From Candidatus Delongbacteria bacterium (GTDB lineage Bacteria > JAGOEH01), in assembly GCA_017997825.1 (NCBI GenBank), contig JAGOEH010000035.1, positions 1 through 22,853 of the forward strand: DNA of 22,853 nucleotides, written 5' to 3'. Of this stretch, positions 15,797 through 22,853 are shown piece after piece. Made by a program: the position numbers and the translations under genes. The notes under the pieces were generated by a model. The model ran no database searches and was not told the origin of the DNA. It worked only from the letters and a program-made list of their open reading frames with translations. The first letter of the stretch is position 1. Each line of letters begins with the position of its first letter.

Positions 15797-16876
15797 TCAG
15801 CCATCAGTAAAAAGATCCGGTTCCAATCGTCTTAGATCGGCGAATATTTTGTGATTGGCGGCGGGAAACGGCAACTGATCCAATTGGTGTGCGGGGATCC
15901 ATCGAAAAGGCACGGCGGGTCGAGGTTCGTCCCCGGGATTCAGATAACAGATCAGGGGGGTTAGAATAATCCGGAAATGGGAATAGGCATGGCGGACAAT
16001 CGGTAAGGCATACCGAATCCGGGGTTCGATGCCGAGTTCTTCCAGGCATTCTCGTTGCAGGGTTCGGATTTCGGTTTCATCGGACTCGGCCTTGCCTCCC
16101 GGGAATTCCCACATTCCCCCCAGATGGCCTTCCGCTTTTCGCTGTTGAATGTAGATTTGGCGGTCCCGAATAATCACCGCTACCGACACCCGGTATTCCG
16201 GGATGATTTTGGACGGTGATCGATACGGAAACCGATCGGTCGAACCGGATCGGTAGGCGAAGCAATCAAGCTGGAGGGGACAATCCGGACAGAGCGGTGA
16301 TTTGACACGGCATATCAATGCTCCCAGTTCCATCATGGCTTGATTGAAATCACCGGGGCGTTGGGGAGAGATCAAATGGGTTAAGGCTTCCCGAATATGG
16401 CGATGAGCGGCCTGACTCCGGATATCCCGGTCATACCCGGCATAGCGGGCATATACCCTAAGCACATTTCCATCCACCACTGGAATAACGAATCCGCAGG
16501 CAATGCTCATAACGGCCGCTGTGATATATACTCCGGCCCCCGGCAGCCGGCTGAACCCCTCCGGATGACACGGGATTCGGCCCTGGTAATGTTCCATGAC
16601 CATCCGGGCGGCCTGGTGCAGATGACGCGCCCTCGTATAATATCCCAATCCCTCCCACAGCTTGAGGACTTCTCCCGGATCCGCCGCCGCCAACGCCGCC
16701 ACATCAGGGAACCGGGTCATGAAGCGATGATAATAACCCACTACGGTTTTGACCTGAGTCTGCTGCAGCATCACTTCCGAAACCCAGATCGCATAGATAT
16801 CACCGCTTTTTCTCCACGGAAGATCCCGCTGATGGCGGTCGAACCATTCCAACAGGATCGAATGAAAATCTTTCAT
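15797..16876 (-). CDS. mutY: A/G-specific adenine DNA glycosylase
   Basis: 359 residues, full length. It removes adenine mispaired with 8-oxoguanine or guanine in base-excision repair. The HhH-GPD domain carries the catalytic Glu34 in SEVMLQQTQV, the helix-hairpin-helix LPGAGVYITA (111-120) and Asp135 in VVDGNVLR. The iron-sulfur loop is complete: Cys189, Cys196, Cys199, Cys205 (C-x6-C-x2-C-x5-C). The C-terminal MutT-like domain (about 225-355) still shows a Nudix-like box (GGKAE...RECLEELGIE). Promoter and a large inverted repeat lie just upstream. The ribosome site AGGAG is 13 bases from the ATG, longer than usual. The gene is divergent from the GGDEF gene. Confidence 0.97.
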   Translation of the reverse strand: MKDFHSILLEWFDRHQRDLPWRKSGDIYAIWVSEVMLQQTQVKTVVGYYHRFMTRFPDVAALAAADPGEVLKLWEGLGYYTRARHLHQAARMVMEHYQGRIPCHPEGFSRLPGAGVYITAAVMSIACGFVIPVVDGNVLRVYARYAGYDRDIRSQAAHRHIREALTHLISPQRPGDFNQAMMELGALICRVKSPLCPDCPLQLDCFAYRSGSTDRFPYRSPSKIIPEYRVSVAVIIRDRQIYIQQRKAEGHLGGMWEFPGGKAESDETEIRTLQRECLEELGIEPRIRYALPIVRHAYSHFRIILTPLICYLNPGDEPRPAVPFRWIPAHQLDQLPFPAANHKIFADLRRLEPDLFTDG

Positions 16877-16926
16877 ATCCGGCCTGATTCTCCTGTAAAT
16901 AGTGAATGATCGGTTAAATCCGGATA

Positions 16927-16955
16927 AATATACATCGACCGATTGGAGCTGTCAA
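16927..16955 (-). promoter_or_regulatory. Sigma70-type promoter of mutY
   Basis: On the minus strand TTGACA (16955-16950), 17 nt, TATATT (16932-16927). The predicted start near 16920 gives a leader of about 45 bases. Confidence 0.8.
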
Positions 16956-16966
16956 GTCCAATCGGT
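16938..16966. promoter_or_regulatory. Perfect inverted repeat over the mutY -35 box (candidate operator)
   Basis: ACCGATTGGA (16938-16947), 9 bases, TCCAATCGGT (16957-16966): a 10-bp perfect dyad whose centre is the -35 hexamer of mutY. Centre-to-centre spacing of the arms is 19 bases, about two helical turns, as for dimeric repressors. No T-run on either side, so not a terminator. Confidence 0.55.
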
Positions 16967-17002
16967 TTAATCGATAGACGCCAAGCTGAAAAAAAAATTA
17001 TT

Positions 17003-17030
17003 TTGATTTTCTATCATAGCCGATTATATT
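17003..17030 (+). promoter_or_regulatory. Candidate promoter of the GGDEF response-regulator gene
   Basis: TTGATT (17003-17008), 16 nt, TATATT (17025-17030). The predicted start near 17037 leaves a leader of about 53 bases. Confidence 0.6.
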
Positions 17031-17089
17031 ATAAACAATCCCGTGGTCAGATTAACCAAAATCATCAACTGAAAAATGGAGAAGATGAT

Positions 17090-18841
17090 ATGGATAAACC
17101 GGCCGTTCTGATCGTCGATGACAGTGAAATCAATCTTTTTTATCTCAAAGAATTGCTAAAGCGATATGATATCGACATTGAATGCGCCGATTCAGGGGCT
17201 CAGTGTCTGGCAATCCTGGATAAACAGGAATTCACTCTGATTCTGATGGATGTCATGATGCCGGATATGAATGGCATTGAAACCGCCAGACGGATCCGGG
17301 CGATGAACATCTCCACCCCGATCATATTCATTACGGCGCCGGCCAAAGATGAAAAATACATTCTGGAATCCTACAAAAACGGCGGCATCGATTATATCAT
17401 GAAACCGATCCGAACGGAAATTCTGGAAACCCGCATCAATACAATTCTAAAACTGTTTGACCAGAAAAAAAAGATGGAAAAACAGACTCTGGAACTGACC
17501 GACCTGAATAAACGCCTAACGCTCGAGATGAACAATTGTCTGGAAAAGGATATCATCCTGAAAAAATCGCATCAAATATTCACGGCCATCATGGACAGCA
17601 TGGATGCCATCGTATTGGTCATCGATATGTTCAGCCATGAAATTCTTTTCAGCAACCGGAAAGCCGGCTGCTGTCTGGAGGGTGACCTGACCGGGGGTGA
17701 AATCAAGGCGAAACTCCGGAATGCCGCATGGCCCGAATCGTTAACGCAGCCACTGGAAGAGTCAGTCGCAGATATCGATCATCCAAGAATCAGAGAAATC
17801 CAAGATGCGGAGAAAAAACAGTGGTATGAATTGAGGGAACAGATCATTCCATGGATTGACGGTCGTACTGTATTGCTCAGGGTCGCCACCGACATCAGCG
17901 ACCGAAAAAAGCTGGAGGAAAAGCAGAAACTGGCGATGGCGGTATTCGATAACGCGCTGGAAGCCATCATGCTGTCCGATCTCTCCGGGACCATTCGGAT
18001 GGTCAATTCGGCTTTCACCGTCATCACCGGTTATGAACCGGAAGAGGTGATCGGTAAAGACATCGAAGTTTTATACTCCGACCGCTACGATCCGGAATTT
18101 TACAGAACGTTGAGAGAGGAAGTCAGACAGAAGGGTTACTGGGTCGGTGAACTATGGAATCAACGGAAAAATGGGGAGTCCTATCCCGAATGGCTGACTA
18201 TCTCTTCCATCTGCAACCGTGAAAACCAGGTCACGCAGTATCTTTTTATTTTCAGCGATATCACCATTCGCAAGCAATTTGAAGAATTGATCAAATATAA
18301 GGCCTATCACGATCCATTGACCGGATTGCCCAACCGCGATCTGATGAACGACAGACTGACTATGGCCATCGCCAAAGCCGACCGGAATGGAAGTAAACTG
18401 GGCATCATTTTTATGAACCTGGACAATTTCAAAGCGGTTAATGACCAGTATGGCCATCAACAGGGGGATGAACTTTTAAGGGAGATCAGCCGGAAAATGC
18501 GATTGATAATCCGTAAAAGCGATACCATTGCCCGATATGGCGGTGATGAATTCGTCATTCTGTTGACTGATCTGACCGACCGATTGGTCATCGAGCGAAT
18601 CGCTGAAAGTCTGATCATGTCGGTCGAAAGGCTATCTATGATCCGTAATCAGCCGATCTCCATCAGTTGCAGTATGGGAATCAGTCTTTACCCTGATCAT
18701 GCCGAAACGATTCCGGAACTGATCCGACAGGCCGATCAGGCCATGTATCAGGTAAAAAAACACTTAACACCTAAAAAATACTGTTTTTACAACGCTGACC
18801 GGATGGAGCCGCCTCCAGCCGAAGAAATACCGGCCGGATAA
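17090..18841 (+). CDS. Response regulator with REC-PAS-PAS-GGDEF domains
   Basis: 583 residues from ATG 17090, preceded by GGAG 8 bases upstream; upstream open frame falls in the leader. The receiver domain (about 4-120) has Asp10-Asp11, phospho-acceptor Asp54 (LMDVMMPDMNG), Thr82 and Lys105. A helical linker leads to a divergent PAS-like domain (about 160-275) and a clear PAS domain (about 285-405). The GGDEF domain (about 410-575) has an intact GGDEF at 484-488 and an inhibitory RxxD site at 475-478. The usual first metal ligand (Asp of DLDxFK) is Asn443 (FMNLDNFKAVND), so cyclase activity is uncertain. No membrane segments, hence cytoplasmic. Its kinase is not in the window. The likely role is c-di-GMP synthesis or sensing. 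Confidence 0.93.
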   Translation: MDKPAVLIVDDSEINLFYLKELLKRYDIDIECADSGAQCLAILDKQEFTLILMDVMMPDMNGIETARRIRAMNISTPIIFITAPAKDEKYILESYKNGGIDYIMKPIRTEILETRINTILKLFDQKKKMEKQTLELTDLNKRLTLEMNNCLEKDIILKKSHQIFTAIMDSMDAIVLVIDMFSHEILFSNRKAGCCLEGDLTGGEIKAKLRNAAWPESLTQPLEESVADIDHPRIREIQDAEKKQWYELREQIIPWIDGRTVLLRVATDISDRKKLEEKQKLAMAVFDNALEAIMLSDLSGTIRMVNSAFTVITGYEPEEVIGKDIEVLYSDRYDPEFYRTLREEVRQKGYWVGELWNQRKNGESYPEWLTISSICNRENQVTQYLFIFSDITIRKQFEELIKYKAYHDPLTGLPNRDLMNDRLTMAIAKADRNGSKLGIIFMNLDNFKAVNDQYGHQQGDELLREISRKMRLIIRKSDTIARYGGDEFVILLTDLTDRLVIERIAESLIMSVERLSMIRNQPISISCSMGISLYPDHAETIPELIRQADQAMYQVKKHLTPKKYCFYNADRMEPPPAEEIPAG

Positions 18842-19198
18842 ATGGAAATCGGATTCTCCAACCACCCCAATTTTTAAAAGAGTAAATAACCCATTGTGAA
18901 AAACTTGTCTGTATTATTAGGTATTATATTGAAGCGTAATAAACAACATCGAACACCAGTAAGGAATCCATATCAGGTTAATGGTAAACCCAGAATTCCC
19001 AATAGTCGATTGAAATCGTTCGGATTAACGATCTCAAGAATGTGAATCGGGTATAAGAGTAAAGTATGGGATTTTATATTTTGCTTTAATGCTTTTAAGT
19101 AAAATATTAAACCGGAATCATGATTAATTTCCAAGAAAAAACGCTTGACGGCAGGCAGGGAAAATATTATATTTGGAACTCGATCGTAAGAGTCGAGT
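18842..19198. other. AT-rich intergenic stretch before the tRNA
   Basis: 357 bases without a convincing gene. Visible structure: a 6-bp hairpin (ATCGTT 19015-19020 with AACGAT 19027-19032) and an AT-rich inverted repeat near 19080-19105. Neither has a following T-run that would make a clear terminator. The tRNA promoter lies at its right end. Confidence 0.5.
19145..19173 (+). promoter_or_regulatory. Promoter of tRNA-Thr(CGU)
   Basis: TTGACG (19145-19150), 17 nt, TATATT (19168-19173). The predicted start near 19180 is about 20 bases before the mature tRNA. Confidence 0.8.
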
Positions 19199-19270
<72 letters not shown>

Positions 19271-19341
19271 TTATTATCCCCCAACAACTTACAGCTTTAG
19301 AGTCAACCATGAAATGTTGAGGTATAACCATTTTAAAACCA

Positions 19342-19370
19342 TTGACTTTATTATTGACATATTCTATATT
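19342..19370 (+). promoter_or_regulatory. Promoter-like element upstream of the GHL10-like gene
   Basis: TTGACT (19342-19347), 17 nt, TATATT (19365-19370). It could drive the downstream gene with a long leader, or a small RNA. Confidence 0.55.
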
Positions 19371-19600
19371 TTCAATTGCTATGCAGTCAGTAAAAAAGCT
19401 CTGTTATGTTTGTCATTTATTTTCTTCTGGTAACATTCTAATAAAGTTTGTCAAGTTCATTCAAACCTTTTTGAAGCGATGGTTTTTTAATGGTTTTCAC
19501 ATCATCAATCAATGAAATGACATCAATCGGAATTTGCCGGGGATTTCAGATGTATTATATAAATAGTGTGGAAGGATTTATAAAGTCAACGATGCCCTTG

Positions 19601-19606
19601 AGGAGG
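19601..19606 (+). promoter_or_regulatory. Ribosome binding site for a TTG start
   Basis: AGGAGG with 5 bases to TTG 19612. No in-frame ATG lies nearby, and the signal peptide begins here, so the TTG start is well supported. Confidence 0.75.
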
Positions 19607-19611
19607 TAGTA

Positions 19612-21510
19612 TTGAGATTCTTATGTTGGATTGTATTGACTTGGTGCAGTCTACCGATTCATATCTTGAGCAACCAAGAGCTCCGGGCGGTTAAAATCAC
19701 CAATGTTGACAGCTATGTGCTCAATTCCGATAAAATGATCGGAGACGCTATGGATTTCCTGGCGTCATTCAACATCAATGCCGTATTGGTCGTAGTCTGG
19801 AACGGCGGGTATACGCTTTACCCAAGCGCTATAACGGACAGTCTGTTCGGCTACTCGATCGATCCGGTCATGGATCCTTCACAACAGGGGAGGGATCCTC
19901 TTCGTACCGTCATCATCGAGGCTCATCGCAACGGAATCGAAGTCCTGCCTTGGTACGAATACGGATTCGCATCCTATTACGGCAGCCCCGGAAAAATCCT
20001 GGAAACCTATCCTGAATGGGCGTTGAAGGACAACCAGGGCGCCTATTGCGAAAAGAATAGTTTTTATTGGATGTCGCCCATCAATCCCGAAGTACAGGAT
20101 TTCATTCGGGCCATTACCGTGGAGGCGGTTCGTAACTACGATATCGACGGTATCGAGTATTCCGACCGTATCCCGGCTATGCCGGTAGAAGGTGGATACG
20201 ATTCGGTGACTGTCGGATTATACAAACAGGAACACCATGGCAACGCCCCGCCTTCAAATTATAAAGACGCTGATTGGAAACGATGGCGGGCCGGCAAAAT
20301 GAATGATTGGTTCCGGCGAGTACGCGATACGGTCAAGGCGATCAATCCGGCTTGTCACGTCTGCTCCAGTCCCAGCCTTTATCCCTGGTCCTATGATGAG
20401 TATCTCCAGGACGTCAAAACCTGGGTCGAATCGGGAACGGTGGATCACTGTATACCGCAGTTCTACCGTACTAAACTTACCGATTACTCATTTGAAGTCG
20501 ATAAGTTTCTAGGCTATTTCTCCCCGGCCAACAAGCCGCTATTCATATCCGGAATGTATCTGCTCAGCGGCTACCACGGCAGTCAATACCTGATTACCGC
20601 TAAGGATATGATCGAGCAGATCGCCTTCCACCGAAGCCGAGGATTGATAGGTGAGGCTTTTTTTTATTATGAAGCCTTCCCTCTCAACAATAGCCTGCTG
20701 GCCGACACTCTGCTCAAGAGTTGGTATGCCGAATCGGCGAGCGTACCCGGACGTAACAGCCAAATCTGGCGACCGAAAGCCGTAGTTGTCCATGAAATGG
20801 ATTCGAGTAATGTGACCTACAGCGGTGACTGGCAGGTGAAACTCGCATCAGGATTCCAGGGAAAAACACTAGCCACCAGTTCCAACACTTACAGTTCGTT
20901 AGTCTATACTATGGACGTGCCGTTTAATGCATGGTTCGGAGTGTATGCTTTCACCACCGCCAGTCCCAACTATTCCAAGCAGGCCCATTATGTAATATAC
21001 GGGGACAGCGATTCGAGCGAGATAACCCTGGATCAAACCCGCGGCGGACGCTGGAACCAGATCGGAACCATCTATCTGACACAGGGCCGGCATCAGATCG
21101 TAAAAATCGACAATCAGGGTGTGGAGGCCAACAAACAGGTCATGGCCGATGCCGTGATGATCATGATCGACCGCCGCCTCTCCCCCGATGTTATCGTACC
21201 GGTACCGGTGACTGAACGGAACGATTTGCCGATACGGCCCAAGCATCAGGAACTATCCGATCTTGGAAATTATCCCAATCCTTTTATCCGGCAAACGACC
21301 ATCCGGTGGAGAGCACCCCATCCGGTACAAACTGAACTCAGGATCTACAATCTGGCCGGGCAGGAATTGCTTTCCCGCCGGATCACCTGTCCGATTCCGG
21401 GACATTATCAGTTTATTTGGCAGGCGGACTCAGTTTCGACCGGTATCTATTTCTGTATTTTAGAAACTGCCGGTTCCCGATTGATAAGAAAAATGCTGAT
21501 CGTGAAATAA
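19612..21510 (+). CDS. Secreted GHL10-like (DUF187) glycosidase-like protein with T9SS type A sorting domain
   Basis: 632 residues. A signal peptide (about 1-20) is followed by a GHL10/YngK-type barrel (about 27-375), with stretches such as NGIEVLPWYEYGF, YPEWALKD, WMSPINPEVQDFI and YDIDGIEYSDRIP; the acidic residues of the last are the best catalytic candidates. A golvesin/XLY-like beta domain follows (about 385-530; SEITLDQTRGGRWNQIGTIY, then ADAVMIMID). The C-terminus (about 548-632) is a T9SS type A/FlgD-like sorting domain: LGNYPNPF, LRIYNLAGQEL, STGIYFCIL and KMLIVK. The predicted path is Sec export, then surface display or release by T9SS. The natural substrate is unknown; relatives act on glycans or peptidoglycan-derived sugars. 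It stands alone on its strand. Confidence 0.88.
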   Translation: MRFLCWIVLTWCSLPIHILSNQELRAVKITNVDSYVLNSDKMIGDAMDFLASFNINAVLVVVWNGGYTLYPSAITDSLFGYSIDPVMDPSQQGRDPLRTVIIEAHRNGIEVLPWYEYGFASYYGSPGKILETYPEWALKDNQGAYCEKNSFYWMSPINPEVQDFIRAITVEAVRNYDIDGIEYSDRIPAMPVEGGYDSVTVGLYKQEHHGNAPPSNYKDADWKRWRAGKMNDWFRRVRDTVKAINPACHVCSSPSLYPWSYDEYLQDVKTWVESGTVDHCIPQFYRTKLTDYSFEVDKFLGYFSPANKPLFISGMYLLSGYHGSQYLITAKDMIEQIAFHRSRGLIGEAFFYYEAFPLNNSLLADTLLKSWYAESASVPGRNSQIWRPKAVVVHEMDSSNVTYSGDWQVKLASGFQGKTLATSSNTYSSLVYTMDVPFNAWFGVYAFTTASPNYSKQAHYVIYGDSDSSEITLDQTRGGRWNQIGTIYLTQGRHQIVKIDNQGVEANKQVMADAVMIMIDRRLSPDVIVPVPVTERNDLPIRPKHQELSDLGNYPNPFIRQTTIRWRAPHPVQTELRIYNLAGQELLSRRITCPIPGHYQFIWQADSVSTGIYFCILETAGSRLIRKMLIVK

Positions 21511-21597
21511 CCATGATCAATGGTTGCAGCATTTTCGACTTATAAAAGGACCATCTTCTCCCTACAAGCTTGGAAACTATATAGTGAGGTAAATAAA

Positions 21598-22853
21598 TCA
21601 TGATGATATAAAATCTTTGAGCTTAAAAAGAAACTGTCTCTGCATTTCAGGAGAAAGCTCTCTAAACTTTTCAATAAGCCAGTCGATTTTTAGTTTACTC
21701 AAATGCTTTTCGATTCTTTTATTAATTTCCTCAAGCCGTGCGCGATGGTTATCTGTAAGAACTGCCGGAGGGCAGTTAGCGCGAGCATGCAAACTATTAA
21801 TTTCTGAAGCATTTAGTCTTTCAAAATCAGTAGTTTCGTTTTCGAGATCTTGTATCCATTCAAGACTTTTCTCTTCCCTGCTTTCGACTATCAATTTCCT
21901 GAAATTTTCTATAGTCTCCAACGGTTCCCATGGTGCCTCATCTTCACCAACTGCATCAAACACTTCAGATTTTAGTTTTTTTGCCAGTGAATCAAACTCG
22001 TTCCAGGTAAGCCGATCATTGTTTAACTGTTGATAAACTTGTAAATAGATACGCAAACATCTACGCATCAATTGCAAATCATCAAGATCCTCTCTGCAGC
22101 CCTCAAAAACAGAAAATAACTCATCGACTTCATTCTGCAGGTCTTCGGCGTCATTAATCGTCTTGAGCCTTGCTTGCCATAGTTTTGAAGCACGTTTTTT
22201 GGCTCCATTCAAAGCTGCTTTTATTTCTTCAAGTCTATTCGATAGTTGCAGGCGCAACTCGACGATCTCTGGCATTTCGATATGCGTTGAAATGCTTCGA
22301 AGTTTGTTAGCATATTCGGTGCCGACTTTCTGAAGTGCCCGTAGCTCAGCTATCCGAACAAAGCTTGTAGCTTGAGCATGAGTTGTGAGCCATAGGCCAA
22401 TTTCCCTCACCATTTGGTGCGCAGAAGCGATTAACTCGACTTTTCGAATAGCGGTATTGGTATATTTGACAAGCTCATCTTGCAATTCGTCCAATTTCAA
22501 TTTTTGAAAACTTCCACCCACCTTATGAATCATCTTGTGCTTAAATTCACCAACAGCATCAGGTGTCCCATCCTTTGGAGATTGCCTTTTGAGCCAATCT
22601 GGAAAAAGATGAATCAATGTTTGCCTAGAACGTTCAGCAATTGGTTTGATTTTCTCGATCTCATGATCAGACCATAATGCTTTTTTTGAAGTCATGCGGG
22701 CTATCAAGTCAACAAGGTCAGCCGTACCCCAAGAAAGCAAGGCAACGTCAGAACGTTCGAGTCCATTATCGATTTTACTGATAGCGGATTCCTGTATTTC
22801 TTCATTTTTTTTCAATTCAATAAAGGCCGTTTTCCCTAACTCCTCGAGATGTA
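21598..22853 (-). CDS. Unrecognised helical/coiled-coil protein, N-terminus outside window
   Basis: The frame is open from the right edge to the stop at 21598-21600, at least 418 residues. A TTG at 22815 has no ribosome site, and the 12 codons beyond it (HLEELGKTAFIE) are also open and protein-like, so the gene very probably begins outside the window. The visible part is nearly all charged, heptad-like helix without membrane segments, signal peptide or recognisable catalytic motif. Short hydrophobic or Trp-containing spots (LLSWGTADLVDLIARM, IGLWLTTHAQATSFVRI, LKIDWLIEKFRELSP) may mark structural turns. Base composition is visibly more AT-rich than its neighbours, which hints at recent transfer. 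It could be the helical C-terminal part of a large ATPase-type or defence protein; this is speculation. Confidence 0.7.
   Translation of the reverse strand, partial: HLEELGKTAFIELKKNEEIQESAISKIDNGLERSDVALLSWGTADLVDLIARMTSKKALWSDHEIEKIKPIAERSRQTLIHLFPDWLKRQSPKDGTPDAVGEFKHKMIHKVGGSFQKLKLDELQDELVKYTNTAIRKVELIASAHQMVREIGLWLTTHAQATSFVRIAELRALQKVGTEYANKLRSISTHIEMPEIVELRLQLSNRLEEIKAALNGAKKRASKLWQARLKTINDAEDLQNEVDELFSVFEGCREDLDDLQLMRRCLRIYLQVYQQLNNDRLTWNEFDSLAKKLKSEVFDAVGEDEAPWEPLETIENFRKLIVESREEKSLEWIQDLENETTDFERLNASEINSLHARANCPPAVLTDNHRARLEEINKRIEKHLSKLKIDWLIEKFRELSPEMQRQFLFKLKDFISS

Larger units (their letters stand above)
19271..19611. other. AT-rich leader region before the GHL10-like gene
   Basis: 341 bases without a gene. 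A strong promoter-like element (19342-19370) lies far from the start codon and would give a leader of about 235 bases. A small hairpin (TTCAAA 19460-19465 with TTTGAA 19470-19475) and an AAACC/GGTTT pair followed by T's (19463-19488) could fold in that leader. A second, weaker promoter candidate is TTGCCG at 19534 with TATATA at 19556. Confidence 0.45.

Noticed and set aside
21509-21525. Possible terminator AACCAT-GATCA-ATGGTT after the GHL10-like gene
   Set aside because: Only a 6-bp AT-rich stem, overlapping the stop codon and without a proper T-run; too weak to call.

Overview
The window looks like chromosome from a Gram-negative bacterium of the broad FCB group (Bacteroidota/Calditrichota/KSB1-like lineages). 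This is an inference from gene content. There is an OmpP1/FadL-type outer-membrane porin, several secreted lipoproteins, a DUF4175-like giant coiled-coil protein, and a secreted glycosidase-like protein ending in a type IX secretion (T9SS) type A sorting domain with a YPNPF motif. Promoters argue against a canonical Bacteroidota: nine gene starts or leaders carry a sigma70-like TTGAC(A) -35, 16-17 nt, and TATATT/TATTTT -10, and most genes have strong AGGAG-type ribosome binding sites. No lineage can be fixed from the sequence alone.

Layout. Bases 1-2249 (minus): a partial SGNH/GDSL hydrolase lipoprotein behind an OmpP1/FadL-type porin, reading out of the left edge. A divergent promoter region (2250-2617) also serves a plus-strand run of five genes up to 10041: PAP2-type membrane phosphatase, Smr-domain protein, YitT-type membrane protein, DUF4175-like membrane/coiled-coil protein and a TPR protein. 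Overlaps or short gaps suggest co-transcription. Convergent to this run is an M2/M3-like zinc peptidase lipoprotein (10166-11863, minus) with a clear intrinsic terminator. Next come an NPP-type phosphodiesterase (12319-13671, plus) and, convergent with only 2 bases between the stops, a Yip1-family membrane protein (13674-14261, minus), a trypsin-like serine protease lipoprotein (14424-15524, minus) and mutY (15797-16876, minus). A response regulator-PAS-PAS-GGDEF protein (17090-18841, plus) is divergent from mutY. Then follow an AT-rich stretch with tRNA-Thr(CGU), the GHL10-like T9SS-exported protein (19612-21510, plus), and an AT-richer, unrecognised helical protein running off the right edge (21598-22853, minus).

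Functionally the window is mostly cell-envelope genes: lipid or hydrophobic uptake and ester hydrolysis, membrane phosphatase, transporters, exported peptidases, phosphodiesterase and glycosidase. One DNA-repair gene and one signalling gene are also present. No CRISPR array, insertion sequence, toxin-antitoxin pair or complete defence system is visible. The best candidates for something new are the perfect inverted repeat centred on the mutY -35 box, a shared 15-base sequence beside two minus-strand terminators (one inside a coding region), and the unidentified right-edge gene.
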